Origin: Thiodiazotropha sp040507225
Lineage (GTDB): Bacteria > Pseudomonadota > Gammaproteobacteria > Chromatiales > Chromatiaceae
Direction: 5' to 3'
Assembly: GCA_040507225.1 (NCBI GenBank)
Contig: JBEVVG010000001.1
Coordinates: forward strand, 1,550,001-1,614,000
Length of the DNA: 64,000 nucleotides
In this document: positions 33,445-42,657 of the stretch, one piece after another
How positions within the stretch are numbered: the stretch's first letter is position 1
Layout of the letters: every line of letters begins with the position of its first letter
Position numbers and translations under genes: made by a program
The notes under the pieces: generated by a model
Databases searched by the model: none
What the model was told of the DNA's origin: nothing
The model's input: only the letters and a program-made list of their open reading frames with translations

Positions 33445-34017
33445 CTACTCCTCCTTGGCGCGGGAGACGTACTCACCGGTACGGGTATCGACTTTGATCA
33501 GTTCACCGATCTGCACGAACAGTGGCACACGCACCACCGCACCGGTTTCCAGAGTGGCCGGCTTGCCGCCGCTGCCCGAGGTATCCCCCTTCAGGCCGGG
33601 ATCCGTTTCCGACACGCTCAGCACCACGAACTTGGGCGGCTCCACGGAGATCGGACTGCCGTTCCACAGGGTCACCAGGCACAGATCCTGTTCTTTCAGC
33701 CATTTCACATTGTCACCCACCGCAGCCTGATCCGCGCTGACCTGCTCGAAACTCACCGGATCCATGAAGTACCAGAACTCCCCATCATTGTAGAGATACT
33801 GCATGTCGGTCTCGTGGACATCCGCGCCTTCCACGGACTCACCGGACTTGAAGGTCTTTTCCAGAACCCGTCCGGTCTTGAGATTGCGAATCTTCACCCG
33901 GTTGAACGCCTGGCCTTTGCCAGGCTTGACGAATTCGTTTTCAATAATGGAACAGGGATCCCCGTCCATCATGATTTTCAAACCACCCTTAAACTCATTG
34001 GTGCTATAGCTAGCCAT
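33445..34017 (-). CDS. efp: Elongation factor P
   Basis: A 190-residue translation factor that rescues ribosomes stalled on polyproline. Three OB/KOW-type domains are present; the modified lysine is Lys34 in VKPGKGQAF. That residue and the neighbouring epmA and epmB show the beta-lysylated type. The ATG at 34017 follows GAGGAAG. Its start codon overlaps the oppositely oriented epmB start (CATG at 34015-34018), so the two promoters must lie inside each other's genes. Likely cotranscribed with epmA. Confidence 0.97.
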   Translation of the reverse strand: MASYSTNEFKGGLKIMMDGDPCSIIENEFVKPGKGQAFNRVKIRNLKTGRVLEKTFKSGESVEGADVHETDMQYLYNDGEFWYFMDPVSFEQVSADQAAVGDNVKWLKEQDLCLVTLWNGSPISVEPPKFVVLSVSETDPGLKGDTSGSGGKPATLETGAVVRVPLFVQIGELIKVDTRTGEYVSRAKEE

Positions 34018-35050
34018 GTCTTCCTCACGAAACAGTCTCTTTGCGGCGCACATCATACCTGAGAGTGAGGTCGCTGTGCAGGGTTGGCAGCAGGCGATGG
34101 CCCAGGCGTTCACGGATCTCCCGAGCCTGCTGGAATACCTCCGCCTGGACCCTGCCGGGCTGGCTGACACAGCCGCCGCCGAGGACCAGTTTCCGCTACG
34201 GGTCACCCGCGAATATGCTGCGCTGATGCGCAAGGGCGATGCGCGGGACCCACTGCTTCTACAGGTACTGCCCAGCGCCATGGAAATGCACGCCCCACCC
34301 GGCTACCACGTGGATCCGGTCGGCGACGCCCAGGCATGCAAGACCCCGGGATTGCTGCAGAAATACCAGGGACGCGCTCTCCTGATGGCAACCGGGGCAT
34401 GTGCGATTCACTGCCGTTACTGCTTTCGCAGACACTATCCCTATGCGCATGGGATCGCTGGGCAAAGTCTGTGGCCGGGGATTCTGGAGCATCTGCGCAG
34501 GGACCGCTCGCTCTCCGAGGTGATCCTCAGTGGAGGAGACCCGCTGATGCTGAGTGACCCGCGCCTGGGCCGTTGGATCGATCAACTGGAGCCGCTCGAG
34601 CATCTCGAAAGACTGCGCCTGCACAGTCGCCTGCCGGTGGTGCTGCCTCAACGCATCACCCAGGGACTGCTCGATCGGCTGAGGCGTTGCCGGTTTCAGG
34701 TCGTGCTGGTCCTGCACACCAACCATCCCGCGGAGATCTCCCCACAACTGGCCGAGGCCTGCGCATCGCTGCGCGACGCCGGGGTCACCCTGCTCAATCA
34801 GTCGGTGCTGTTGCGCGGGGTGAACAACCAGGCCGAAACCCTGGTGGCACTGAGCGAACGACTGTTCCGCATCGGGGTTCTGCCTTATTACCTGCACCTG
34901 CTGGACCCGGTGACGGGCGCCGCGCATTTCGATCTGCCCCCCGCTGCAGCGGAAACGCTCAAGCAGGCACTCCTGGCCCGGCTGCCGGGCTACCTGGTCC
35001 CGAAAATGGTTCGGGAAATACCCGGCGCGGTCTCGAAAATTCCCCAGTAG
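34016..35050 (+). CDS. epmB: Lysine 2,3-aminomutase EpmB (EF-P beta-lysylation)
   Basis: A 344-residue radical SAM and PLP enzyme that converts (S)-alpha-lysine to (R)-beta-lysine for EpmA. The cluster motif is CAIHCRYCFRRHYPYA (CxxxCxxC); further marks are VILSGGDPLMLSD, RLHSRLPVVLP, LNQSVLLRGVNN, PYYLHLLDPVTGAAHF and the C-terminal PGYLVPKMVREIPG with the PLP lysine. There is no good ribosome-binding site before the ATG at 34016. A start at GTG 34076 (after GAGTGAGG) would remove 20 residues that are poorly conserved, so the true start is uncertain. Divergent from efp with overlapping start codons. Confidence 0.95.
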   Translation: MSSSRNSLFAAHIIPESEVAVQGWQQAMAQAFTDLPSLLEYLRLDPAGLADTAAAEDQFPLRVTREYAALMRKGDARDPLLLQVLPSAMEMHAPPGYHVDPVGDAQACKTPGLLQKYQGRALLMATGACAIHCRYCFRRHYPYAHGIAGQSLWPGILEHLRRDRSLSEVILSGGDPLMLSDPRLGRWIDQLEPLEHLERLRLHSRLPVVLPQRITQGLLDRLRRCRFQVVLVLHTNHPAEISPQLAEACASLRDAGVTLLNQSVLLRGVNNQAETLVALSERLFRIGVLPYYLHLLDPVTGAAHFDLPPAAAETLKQALLARLPGYLVPKMVREIPGAVSKIPQ

Positions 35051-35094
35051 TTGTCACTCTCGGGAGGCATCCCGCATATGCACAGCGGCAACCC

Positions 35095-36123
35095 TCAAAC
35101 CGGATCCAGCTGCTCCATCGGCCAGCGGGGTCTCACGGCAAAACTCAGAGGTTCCCGGATACCCGACTGCAACCGCCGGCAACCGGCGTAGGCGATCATC
35201 GCACCGTTGTCCGTACAGAACTCGGGACGGGGGTAGAAGGCCTGCCCCCCCTCCTTGTCCATCATCTCCCCCATCCGCTCGCGCAGGCGGCGATTGGCAC
35301 TCACCCCCCCCGCCAGGACCAGGGTCTTGCTGCGGCTCTCCCGCACCGCGCGCCGGCACTTGATGACCAGGGTATCCACCACAGCCTCCTCGAAGGCCCG
35401 GGCGATGTCCGCACGGGTCTGTTCACTCACTTCACCCTCGATCTCACGGGCTGTCTGCAGGGTATTGAGGGCAAAGGTTTTCAACCCGCTGAAGCTGAAA
35501 TCGAGACCGGGACGGTCGGTCATGGGACGTGGAAACCGGTAACGGGAGTTGTAGCCCTGAAGCGCCAGCCGGGAAAGCTCCGGTCCGCCGGGATAGGGCA
35601 GCGCAAGCAGCTTGGCGGTCTTGTCGAAAGCCTCCCCGGCGGCATCATCCAGGGAGTCCCCCAGCAAACGGTATTCTCCGACCCCCTTCACTTCCACCAG
35701 TTGGGTATGTCCGCCGGAGACCAGCAGTGCGACGAAGGGAAAGGAAGGCGGCTGGGGTTCCAGCATCGGCGCCAGCAGGTGCCCCTCCATGTGGTGCACC
35801 CCCACCGCGGGCACCCCCCAGGACCAGGCGAGACTGCGTCCCACCGAGGCGCCCACCAGTAAAGCCCCGACCAGGCCGGGTCCGGCGGTATAGGCCACGC
35901 CATCCATACTTTGCGGGTCGACCCCGGCATCCGCGAACAGCTGACGGGTCAGCGGCAGCACCTTGCGCACATGGTCCCGTGAGGCCAGCTCCGGCACCAC
36001 CCCGCCATATTCCGCATGGATATCCACCTGGCTGTGCAGCGCATCCGCCAGCAGCCCCGCCTGGCTGTCATAAATCGCGACGCCGGTCTCGTCGCAGGAG
36101 GTTTCTATTCCTAATACACGCAT
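35095..36123 (-). CDS. tsaD: tRNA threonylcarbamoyladenosine transferase TsaD
   Basis: A 342-residue ASKHA-fold enzyme that with TsaB and TsaE makes t6A37 in ANN-decoding tRNAs. Features: MRVLGIETSCDETGVAIYD, AGPGLVGALLVGAS, metal-binding HMEGH (His pair about residue 110), LVSGGHTQLVEV, LDDAAGEAFDKTAKLL, FSGLKTFAL, AGGVSANRRLRERM and FCTDNGAMIAYAG. The ATG at 36123 is the family start; the frame extends to 36201 but would cross the rpsU promoter. Divergent from rpsU, the usual arrangement in gammaproteobacteria. Confidence 0.97.
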   Translation of the reverse strand: MRVLGIETSCDETGVAIYDSQAGLLADALHSQVDIHAEYGGVVPELASRDHVRKVLPLTRQLFADAGVDPQSMDGVAYTAGPGLVGALLVGASVGRSLAWSWGVPAVGVHHMEGHLLAPMLEPQPPSFPFVALLVSGGHTQLVEVKGVGEYRLLGDSLDDAAGEAFDKTAKLLALPYPGGPELSRLALQGYNSRYRFPRPMTDRPGLDFSFSGLKTFALNTLQTAREIEGEVSEQTRADIARAFEEAVVDTLVIKCRRAVRESRSKTLVLAGGVSANRRLRERMGEMMDKEGGQAFYPRPEFCTDNGAMIAYAGCRRLQSGIREPLSFAVRPRWPMEQLDPV

Positions 36124-36159
36124 ATCGAAGACTGTTTCCCGCTTTTTTTCATCACACCT

Positions 36160-36188
36160 TTGCAAACTGGGTTGGCAATGAGTAGAAT
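36160..36188 (+). promoter_or_regulatory. Promoter of the rpsU-yqeY-dnaG-rpoD operon
   Basis: TTGCAA (36160-36165), 17-bp spacer, TAGAAT (36183-36188): a near-consensus sigma-70 promoter giving a leader of about 43 nt before the rpsU ATG. Confidence 0.75.
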
Positions 36189-36237
36189 CCCCGCCTTTCA
36201 ACCGGTTGAGAATAACAGATTCGAGGTCACATCATCG

Positions 36238-36453
36238 ATGCCCAACGTACGCGTTAAAGAGAACGAACCCTTTGAAGTCGCCATGCGCCGTTTCAAGCGC
36301 TCCTGCGAGAAAGCCGGAGTCCTGGCTGAAGTGCGCCGTCGCGAGTTCTACGAAAAACCCACCTGGGAACGTAAGCGCAAGGCTGCGGCCGCGGTCAAGC
36401 GTAACCTGAAGAAACTCTCCCGTGAGAGCCGTCGGTTCGAACGCCAGTACTGA
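36238..36453 (+). CDS. rpsU: 30S ribosomal protein S21
   Basis: A 71-residue, strongly basic ribosomal protein needed for start-site recognition on 30S subunits. The sequence MPNVRVKENEPFEVAMRRFK ... SCEKAGVLAEVRRREFYEKP ... RKRKAAAAVKRNLKKLSRES is the canonical gammaproteobacterial S21. The ATG at 36238 is chosen by family start; AGGTCAC precedes it. First gene of the macromolecular synthesis operon. Confidence 0.98.
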   Translation: MPNVRVKENEPFEVAMRRFKRSCEKAGVLAEVRRREFYEKPTWERKRKAAAAVKRNLKKLSRESRRFERQY

Positions 36454-36485
36454 TATCCCCGCCACATCCTGACCCCAACACTTCC

Positions 36486-36929
36486 ATGTTGAAGCAACGC
36501 ATCCAGGACGACGTCAAGGCCGCCATGAAGGCCAAAGACAAGGCGCGGCTCGCGACCCTGCGGCTGATCACCGCAGAGATCAAGCAGCGAGAGGTCGACA
36601 CCCGCACGGAACTGGATGAGAGTCAGGTACTGGCGATCCTCGACAAGATGATCAAGCAACGCCGGGATTCCGCAACCCAGTACGCGGATGCGGGACGGGC
36701 GGAGCTGGCCGAACAGGAACACAGCGAAATCGGGATCATCGAGACCTACCTGCCCGCCGCACTCAGCGAAGATGAGATCGCCGCTATGATCAGCGACGCC
36801 ATCGACTCCTCCGGTGCCAGCGGCATGCAGGATATGGGTAAGGTGATGGGGCTGCTGAAACCCAAGATGCAGGGCCGGGCCGATATGGGCCAGGTCAGCG
36901 CCCGGGTCAAGCAACAGCTCACGGGTTGA
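36486..36929 (+). CDS. GatB/YqeY domain protein
   Basis: A 147-residue protein of the YqeY family (LKQRIQDDVKAAMKAKDKARLATLRLITAEIKQREVD ... MIKQRRDSATQYADAGRAELAEQEHSEIGIIETYLP ... ASGMQDMGKVMGLLKPKMQGRADMGQVS), related to the C-terminal tRNA-binding domain of GatB. Role not settled; a link to tRNA or amidotransferase function is inferred from the fold. It sits between rpsU and dnaG, the conserved position in this operon in many gammaproteobacteria. Confidence 0.93.
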   Translation: MLKQRIQDDVKAAMKAKDKARLATLRLITAEIKQREVDTRTELDESQVLAILDKMIKQRRDSATQYADAGRAELAEQEHSEIGIIETYLPAALSEDEIAAMISDAIDSSGASGMQDMGKVMGLLKPKMQGRADMGQVSARVKQQLTG

Positions 36930-37102
36930 GGTCGGGCAATCCCGCCAGCCGGCGCATGACCGGCGTTTCTTACAGATCAGCAGAAATGGCCGTTCATGGA
37001 CGGGCGTCGAGCGAGTTATAAAGGCCTTGATGACCTCTGCAAAGCGGGGTTTCAGGTGCGCACACGAATCCGGGGCCTATCAGGAGGGACCAACCCTTTG
37101 CC

Positions 37103-38866
37103 ATGGCCGGAAAGATCCCCACACAGTTCATTGACCAGTTGCTCAACCGGGTCGACATTGTCGACATCATCGGCCGACGCGTCCCACTGAAAAAGGCCGG
37201 GCGGGACTTTCAGGCCCGCTGCCCCTTCCACGACGAAAAAACCCCCTCCTTCACGGTCAGCCCCAACAAGCAGTTCTACCACTGTTTCGGCTGTGGCGCG
37301 CACGGCTCCGCAATCGGCTTTCTGATGGAGTACGACAATCTCAGTTTCGTCGAGGCTGTGGAGGAACTGGCACAGCAGGCCGGTGTTGAGGTTCCCCGGG
37401 AAGGCGGCCACGACAGCGGCCCGGATCTGCGCCCTTTCTACGAACTGATGTCGGCCTCGGCCCGCTATTTCCAGCAACAGCTGAAAGGTCACGAAAACGC
37501 CTCCCAGGCGGTGAACTACCTGAAAGCCCGCGGCCTCAGCGGGCAGATCGCCGGGACTTACGGTATCGGCTATGCCCCGCCCGGCTGGGATAACCTGAGC
37601 CTGAGCCTTGGACAGGATTCGAAGACCCGCCAGCAACTGCTTCAGTGCGGCATGCTCAACGACAGTGACGGCCGAATCTACGACCGCTTTCGTAACCGCA
37701 TCATCTTCCCGATCCGGGATCCACGGGGACGTGTGATCGGCTTCGGCGGACGCGTTCTGGGCGACGACAAGCCGAAATATCTAAACTCACCGGAGACCCC
37801 CATCTTTCACAAGGGACGGGAACTCTACGGTCTCTATGAGGCGCGTCAGGCCAATAAAAGCATCCAGCGCCTGCTGGTTGTCGAAGGCTATATGGACGTG
37901 GTCGCGCTGGCGCAGCACGGCATCCTGAACGCCGTCGCCACCCTGGGAACCGCCACCACGGCGGAGCACCTGGAGCTGATTTTTCGCACCTGTCCGGAAG
38001 TGGTGTTCTGTTTTGATGGCGACCGTGCGGGGCGGGACGCCGCCTGGAAGGCCCTGCTTACCAGCCTGCCGGTCATGCGGGATGGCCGGGAAGTCCGATT
38101 TCTGTTCCTTCCGGAGGGAGAAGACCCGGACACCCAGGTACGCAAAGAGGGGCAAGGCGCCTTCGAACAGCGCATCGAACAGGCGATGCCCCTGTCCGAA
38201 TTCCTGTTCCAGCAACTGACGGGGCAGGTTCACATGGAAAGTATCGACGGTCGCGCCAAACTGGCGGAACTGGCCCGCCCTCACCTCGAGAAACTGCCCA
38301 AGGGCGTGTTTCGCGAAATGATGTTCCAACGCCTGGAGGAGCTGGTGGGACTCAGAGGACACAATCTGGACACCCAGAGCAACCGCACGGCCCCGACAAG
38401 ATCCCAGCAGGCCCCGGCGGTACGGAATGCCCCGACGGCCACACCGGTTCGCTCGGCCATTGTACTTCTGCTCGATCACCCCCACATCTGCACCGTGGCG
38501 GATGAAATCCCGGACGACTGGCGGGCATGGGACAATCCGGGGATTCCGATTCTCAAACACCTACTTGAAATAATCCAGGGCCAACCTACGCTTAACAAGG
38601 CTGCACTGATGGAACGGTTGCGGGACACCGATTACTACGTCCACCTGGACAAGCTGACTCAGGCGAACTATCAGTTCGATCTCCCCGGGATGGACCACGC
38701 AAGCGAATTTCGTGACGCATTACTCAGATTGAATGAACAGTTTCACAAGCAAACCCGCCCTCACACCGGGAATCTCCGTCCGAGCGAACTGTCTGATGAG
38801 CTGCGAAACGAGATAAAACGCCGATATCCAGGAAAGTTAGGACAGGATGAAAAACCAGATTCTTAA
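37103..38866 (+). CDS. dnaG: DNA primase DnaG
   Basis: A 587-residue primase that makes RNA primers at the replication fork. The CHC2 zinc-binding domain has Cys40, His43, Cys61 and Cys64 (CPFHDEK ... YHCFGCGAHGS). The RNA polymerase core follows (YGIGYAPPGW, YDRFRNRIIFPIRDPRGRVIGFGGR), with the TOPRIM motif VVEGYMDVVALAQHG and CFDGDRAGRDAAWKAL. The C-terminal part after about residue 430 is the helicase-interaction domain. AGGAGG lies 15 nt before the ATG, an unusually wide spacing. Confidence 0.97.
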   Translation: MAGKIPTQFIDQLLNRVDIVDIIGRRVPLKKAGRDFQARCPFHDEKTPSFTVSPNKQFYHCFGCGAHGSAIGFLMEYDNLSFVEAVEELAQQAGVEVPREGGHDSGPDLRPFYELMSASARYFQQQLKGHENASQAVNYLKARGLSGQIAGTYGIGYAPPGWDNLSLSLGQDSKTRQQLLQCGMLNDSDGRIYDRFRNRIIFPIRDPRGRVIGFGGRVLGDDKPKYLNSPETPIFHKGRELYGLYEARQANKSIQRLLVVEGYMDVVALAQHGILNAVATLGTATTAEHLELIFRTCPEVVFCFDGDRAGRDAAWKALLTSLPVMRDGREVRFLFLPEGEDPDTQVRKEGQGAFEQRIEQAMPLSEFLFQQLTGQVHMESIDGRAKLAELARPHLEKLPKGVFREMMFQRLEELVGLRGHNLDTQSNRTAPTRSQQAPAVRNAPTATPVRSAIVLLLDHPHICTVADEIPDDWRAWDNPGIPILKHLLEIIQGQPTLNKAALMERLRDTDYYVHLDKLTQANYQFDLPGMDHASEFRDALLRLNEQFHKQTRPHTGNLRPSELSDELRNEIKRRYPGKLGQDEKPDS

Positions 38867-38911
38867 ACTCAACCCCCTATTGCGCGTTATTAGTGCATCT
38901 AAATGAATATG

Positions 38912-38920
38912 TGCTAATAT
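38912..38920 (+). promoter_or_regulatory. Extended -10 promoter before rpoD
   Basis: TGCTAATAT at 38912-38920 has the TGn extension and a five-of-six -10 hexamer in the AT-rich dnaG-rpoD gap; no strong -35 element is visible. It would give rpoD a transcript separate from the operon. Confidence 0.45.
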
Positions 38921-38969
38921 GGTGAGTTCAGTCTCAGCATTGCAACCTCGTCTAATTACAAGGTAAAAG

Positions 38970-40838
38970 ATGAACCAGGAACAGCAGCAATCTCAATTGA
39001 AACAACTGATTGCAAAAGGCAAGGAACAAGGGTTCCTGACCTATGCGGAAGTTAATGATCACCTTCCTGAGGGCATTGTTGAACCGGAACAGATCGAAGA
39101 CATCGTGCGCATGATCAACGACATGGGCATCACCGTCCATGAGACTGCGCCGGACCTCGAGGACACCAGCCTGAGCGACAGCGCGGTGTCCACCGACGAT
39201 GACGCCGCCGAGGCCGCCGCCGCGGCACTCGCCAGCGTCGACAGCGAATTCGGCCGCACCACCGACCCGGTGCGCATGTACATGCGCGAGATGGGTACCG
39301 TGGAACTCCTCACCCGCGAGGGCGAACTGCGCATCGCGAAACGCATCGAGGAAGGCCTCAACCAGGTATCAGCCGCACTGGCCACCTTTCCCAGCGCCGT
39401 CAATCTGCTGTGCAGTCAACTGGAAAAAATCGAAGAAGGCGAGGTTCGCCTCGCTGACGTCATCAGCGGGTTCATCGACCCCAATGAACCGGACGAGGTC
39501 ATGACCCCCACCCCGCCCCAGGAGGCGAAAGAAAACAACGACGAGGTCATCGACTCCTCCGATGACGATTCCGATGACGACTCGGATGATGATGACGACG
39601 ACAGCGACAGCACCGAGAACACCGGTCCCGATCCCGAGGAAGTGGCCGCCAAGACCAAAGAGCTGCGCAAACGCTACACCACCCTGTGTACAGCCCTGAA
39701 GAAAACCGGCCGCTCCAGCGCCAAAGCCCAGAAAGCCCTGGATAACGTGTCCGAATCCTTCCTGGAATTCAAACTGGTGCCGATCGCCTTCAACCTTCTG
39801 GTGAGCAGTCTCCGCGACACCATTGAGCGCATCCGCAACCAGGAACGCATCATCATGGGGCTGTGTGTCGAAAAGGCCCGCATGCCACGCAAGGAGTTCA
39901 TCGCCTCGTTCCCGGACAATGAAACCAACCTGAACTGGATCCACGAACAGATCGAAAAAGGCAAGGCCTATTCCGAGGCGCTCAAAGAGCACGAGCCGGA
40001 GATCCTGCGCGCCCAGAAACGCCTGGTGAACATCGAAAACGATTGTCAGCTTACCATCGGCGAGATCAAGGAAACCAATCGCAAGATGTCCATCGGCGAG
40101 GCCAAGGCGCGCCGCGCGAAGAAGGAAATGGTGGAAGCCAACCTGCGCCTGGTCATCTCGATCGCGAAAAAATACACCAACCGCGGTCTGCAGTTCCTCG
40201 ACCTGATCCAGGAAGGCAACATCGGTCTGATGAAGGCCGTAGACAAGTTCGAATACCGTCGCGGTTACAAGTTCTCCACCTACGCCACCTGGTGGATTCG
40301 CCAGGCCATCACCCGCTCAATCGCGGATCAGGCCCGCACTATCCGTATCCCGGTGCACATGATCGAAACGATCAACAAACTCAACCGGATCTCCCGTCAG
40401 ATGATCCAGGAGATGGGCCGTGAAGCCACTCCGGAAGAACTGGCGGAGCGCATGGAGATGCCCGAGGACAAGATCCGCAAGGTACTGAAGATCGCCAAGG
40501 AACCGATCTCCATGGAAACCCCCATCGGCGACGACGAAGACTCCCATCTGGGCGACTTCATCGAAGACTCAGGCGTGGTGTCTCCCATCGAGGCCGCCAC
40601 CGCGGAAGGCCTGGGAGAGGCCACCCAGAACATGCTGGCCGGACTCACCAGCCGGGAAGCCAAGGTCCTACGCATGCGCTTCGGCATCGACATGAACACT
40701 GACCACACCCTCGAGGAGGTCGGCAAACAGTTCGATGTGACCCGCGAACGTATCCGTCAGATTGAAGCCAAGGCCCTGCGAAAACTGCGCCACCCCTCCC
40801 GCTCGGACCGCCTGCGCAGCTTCCTCGACAATGATTGA
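38970..40838 (+). CDS. rpoD: RNA polymerase primary sigma factor RpoD
   Basis: A 622-residue housekeeping sigma factor. Region 1.1 is at the N-terminus (LKQLIAKGKEQGFLTYAEVNDHLP), region 1.2 at DPVRMYMREMGTVELLTREGE, followed by a non-conserved region with a long Asp/Ser tract (about residues 190-220). Regions 2.1-2.4 include FLDLIQEGNIGLMKAVDKFEY, YKFSTYATWWIRQAITRSIA; region 3 IHMIETINKLNRISRQM-like; region 4.2 ends TLEEVGKQFDVTRERIRQIE AKALRKLRHP. It is the last protein gene of the operon and is followed by a hairpin and a tRNA. Confidence 0.98.
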   Translation: MNQEQQQSQLKQLIAKGKEQGFLTYAEVNDHLPEGIVEPEQIEDIVRMINDMGITVHETAPDLEDTSLSDSAVSTDDDAAEAAAAALASVDSEFGRTTDPVRMYMREMGTVELLTREGELRIAKRIEEGLNQVSAALATFPSAVNLLCSQLEKIEEGEVRLADVISGFIDPNEPDEVMTPTPPQEAKENNDEVIDSSDDDSDDDSDDDDDDSDSTENTGPDPEEVAAKTKELRKRYTTLCTALKKTGRSSAKAQKALDNVSESFLEFKLVPIAFNLLVSSLRDTIERIRNQERIIMGLCVEKARMPRKEFIASFPDNETNLNWIHEQIEKGKAYSEALKEHEPEILRAQKRLVNIENDCQLTIGEIKETNRKMSIGEAKARRAKKEMVEANLRLVISIAKKYTNRGLQFLDLIQEGNIGLMKAVDKFEYRRGYKFSTYATWWIRQAITRSIADQARTIRIPVHMIETINKLNRISRQMIQEMGREATPEELAERMEMPEDKIRKVLKIAKEPISMETPIGDDEDSHLGDFIEDSGVVSPIEAATAEGLGEATQNMLAGLTSREAKVLRMRFGIDMNTDHTLEEVGKQFDVTRERIRQIEAKALRKLRHPSRSDRLRSFLDND

Positions 40839-40842
40839 TCCC

Positions 40843-40885
40843 AGAACCGGCAGCCGCCTTCCCTGTACCGGAAGCGGCCGGTTCT
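40843..40885 (+). terminator. Long hairpin after rpoD
   Basis: AGAACCGG pairs with CCGGTTCT and the stem continues inside as CCGCCTTCC/GGAAGCGG with small bulges, about 16 bp. No U-tract follows. It may attenuate or process the rpoD transcript ahead of the tRNA. Confidence 0.5.
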
Positions 40886-40893
40886 GCTAGAAT
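40885..40893 (+). promoter_or_regulatory. Extended -10 promoter of the CAT-anticodon tRNA
   Basis: TGCTAGAAT (TGn plus TAGAAT) ends 13 bp before the mature tRNA. No clear -35 is present, and the upstream bases are part of the rpoD hairpin. Confidence 0.45.
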
Positions 40894-40906
40894 TCTCTGC
40901 CCTTTC

Positions 40907-40983
<77 letters not shown>

Positions 40984-41141
40984 AATCCATTCTATCTGCC
41001 CTGTCAGCCCAAACCCATTGATCGCCTCCCTCGAGATACATGAGATTCATAGATAGCCGCCAATAAGGGAATACCCTATAATTAAACAGTAACTGTGTCT
41101 TTCACAGTCTGCTGCGATGATCTCCATATCTCTTTACCAGG

Positions 41142-42548
41142 TTGCCGCTGTTGAGTCTTTTCTCATTCAAGCCGCTGGCGAAACGGTTCCTCCCGGCCGT
41201 TTTTGGCATTGTCTTCTTCCTCATCCTGGTCTCGCTGACTGAAATAATCGTTTATCTCCTGGACGCCAAGAACCTGGAACGGGAACGTTCCGATGTGATG
41301 GACCGGGTTTCGACCCTGCGCGCCCGTCTGGAGGGCGGAATCAATTCGACCCTCCACCTCACCCGCGGTCTGATCGCCTATGTCGCGACACACCCCGATG
41401 TCGAAGAACCCGATTTTTCCCAACTCGTCAGCGAAATCCTATTCCAGGAACGGAACATCCGAAACATCGGCCTGGCGCGCAACAATATCATCACCCACAT
41501 CTACCCCCTTGCAGGCAACGAATCGGCATTGGGGCTGACCTACGAGGATAATAAGGATCAGTGGCCCGCAGTGCTCAGGGCCATGGAAGCCCGCGGAACC
41601 ATCGTCGCTGGGCCGGTAAAACTGGTGCAGGGTGGCACGGCGTTTATCGCTCGTACGCCGATCTATACGCGCAAGGGTGTCAGTGGTCTGCTCAGCGACC
41701 ACAAGCCGACTTATTGGGGACTGGCATCCATCGTCATCGATATCCCAAGCCTGTTTCAGGCGGCTGGCATTGAACAGGAGGTCGATGGCTTGCGACTCGC
41801 CTTGAGGGGTAAGGACGGCCTGGGTGAGCAGGGTGGCATGATATTCGGTGAGGGGGAAATCTTTGAGCAGAATCCGATTATTCAATCCATCGTGCTGCCG
41901 AATGGCTACTGGCAGATTGCGGCCATGCCGGCACATGGGTGGGGATCCGTAACCAGCATGATCTGGCCGGCGAGGATCGCCGGGTGGCTGGTTGCGATAC
42001 TCATCAGCCTGCTGATCGCAGCACTGGTCAAGACCCGCGCGATCAACATGGAACTCGCTCTCCACGACCCCCTGACCGGACTGCCCAACCGAAGACTCAT
42101 GGAGGATCGCCTGCAACAATTGCTGGTTGCCCGCAAACGCAGCCTCATCGGATTTGGGCTGATCTATATCGATCTGGATGGATTCAAACTGGTGAACGAT
42201 ACCTATGGGCACCGTTTTGGTGACCGCCTGCTGAAGATTGCCGCGACACGGATGCAATCGAGCGTTCGTGCGTCTGACACGGTATGCCGCAGCGGAGGCG
42301 ACGAATTCATCATTCTCGTCAATGATGTGAATTCCCGGGGAGACCTGAAAAAAGTCGAGCAGCAGGTTATCGGCAAACTGGTGGGGAATACCCTGGTCGA
42401 CACCCAATCTATCGAACTCCGGGCCAGTTCCGGCATCGCCTTCTATCCAGAAGACGGCGACAGCATCGACAGTCTCCTCAGCACGGGTGATCGCAACATG
42501 TATTCCGACAAACAGCGGCCCAATCTCTATCCGATAAAAGCACGCTGA
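41142..42548 (+). CDS. Diguanylate cyclase with CHASE sensor domain
   Basis: A 468-residue inner-membrane signalling protein. Two membrane segments (about 17-38 and 280-302) enclose a periplasmic CHASE-type domain (RGLIAYVATHPDVEEPDFSQLVSEIL, ARNNIITHIYPLAGNESALGLTYED). The cytoplasmic GGDEF domain starts HDPLTGLPNRRLMEDRL and holds DLDGFKLVNDTYGHRFGD and the intact active-site motif in CRSGGDEFIILV, so it should make cyclic di-GMP. No EAL domain. The start is taken as TTG at 41142, as no in-frame ATG lies near the N-terminus; the ribosome-binding site is weak. Ligand unknown. It stands alone between the tRNA and a convergent channel gene. Confidence 0.9.
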   Translation: MPLLSLFSFKPLAKRFLPAVFGIVFFLILVSLTEIIVYLLDAKNLERERSDVMDRVSTLRARLEGGINSTLHLTRGLIAYVATHPDVEEPDFSQLVSEILFQERNIRNIGLARNNIITHIYPLAGNESALGLTYEDNKDQWPAVLRAMEARGTIVAGPVKLVQGGTAFIARTPIYTRKGVSGLLSDHKPTYWGLASIVIDIPSLFQAAGIEQEVDGLRLALRGKDGLGEQGGMIFGEGEIFEQNPIIQSIVLPNGYWQIAAMPAHGWGSVTSMIWPARIAGWLVAILISLLIAALVKTRAINMELALHDPLTGLPNRRLMEDRLQQLLVARKRSLIGFGLIYIDLDGFKLVNDTYGHRFGDRLLKIAATRMQSSVRASDTVCRSGGDEFIILVNDVNSRGDLKKVEQQVIGKLVGNTLVDTQSIELRASSGIAFYPEDGDSIDSLLSTGDRNMYSDKQRPNLYPIKAR

Positions 42549-42657
42549 TCGTTTTCAGAACGGCAGCCGGGTGGCGCAATGATCATCCCGTATTTCTGAT
42601 CGATAAGTCCCGGGTTGGTCCGTAAGACTTTTCGCGGAACGACAGAGAATAGTTGCA

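Noticed and set aside
34573..35862. 429-codon plus-strand frame running across epmB and tsaD
   Set aside because: It is out of frame with epmB and antisense to tsaD, both of which show full family motifs; the translation is low-complexity Pro/Arg/Gly.
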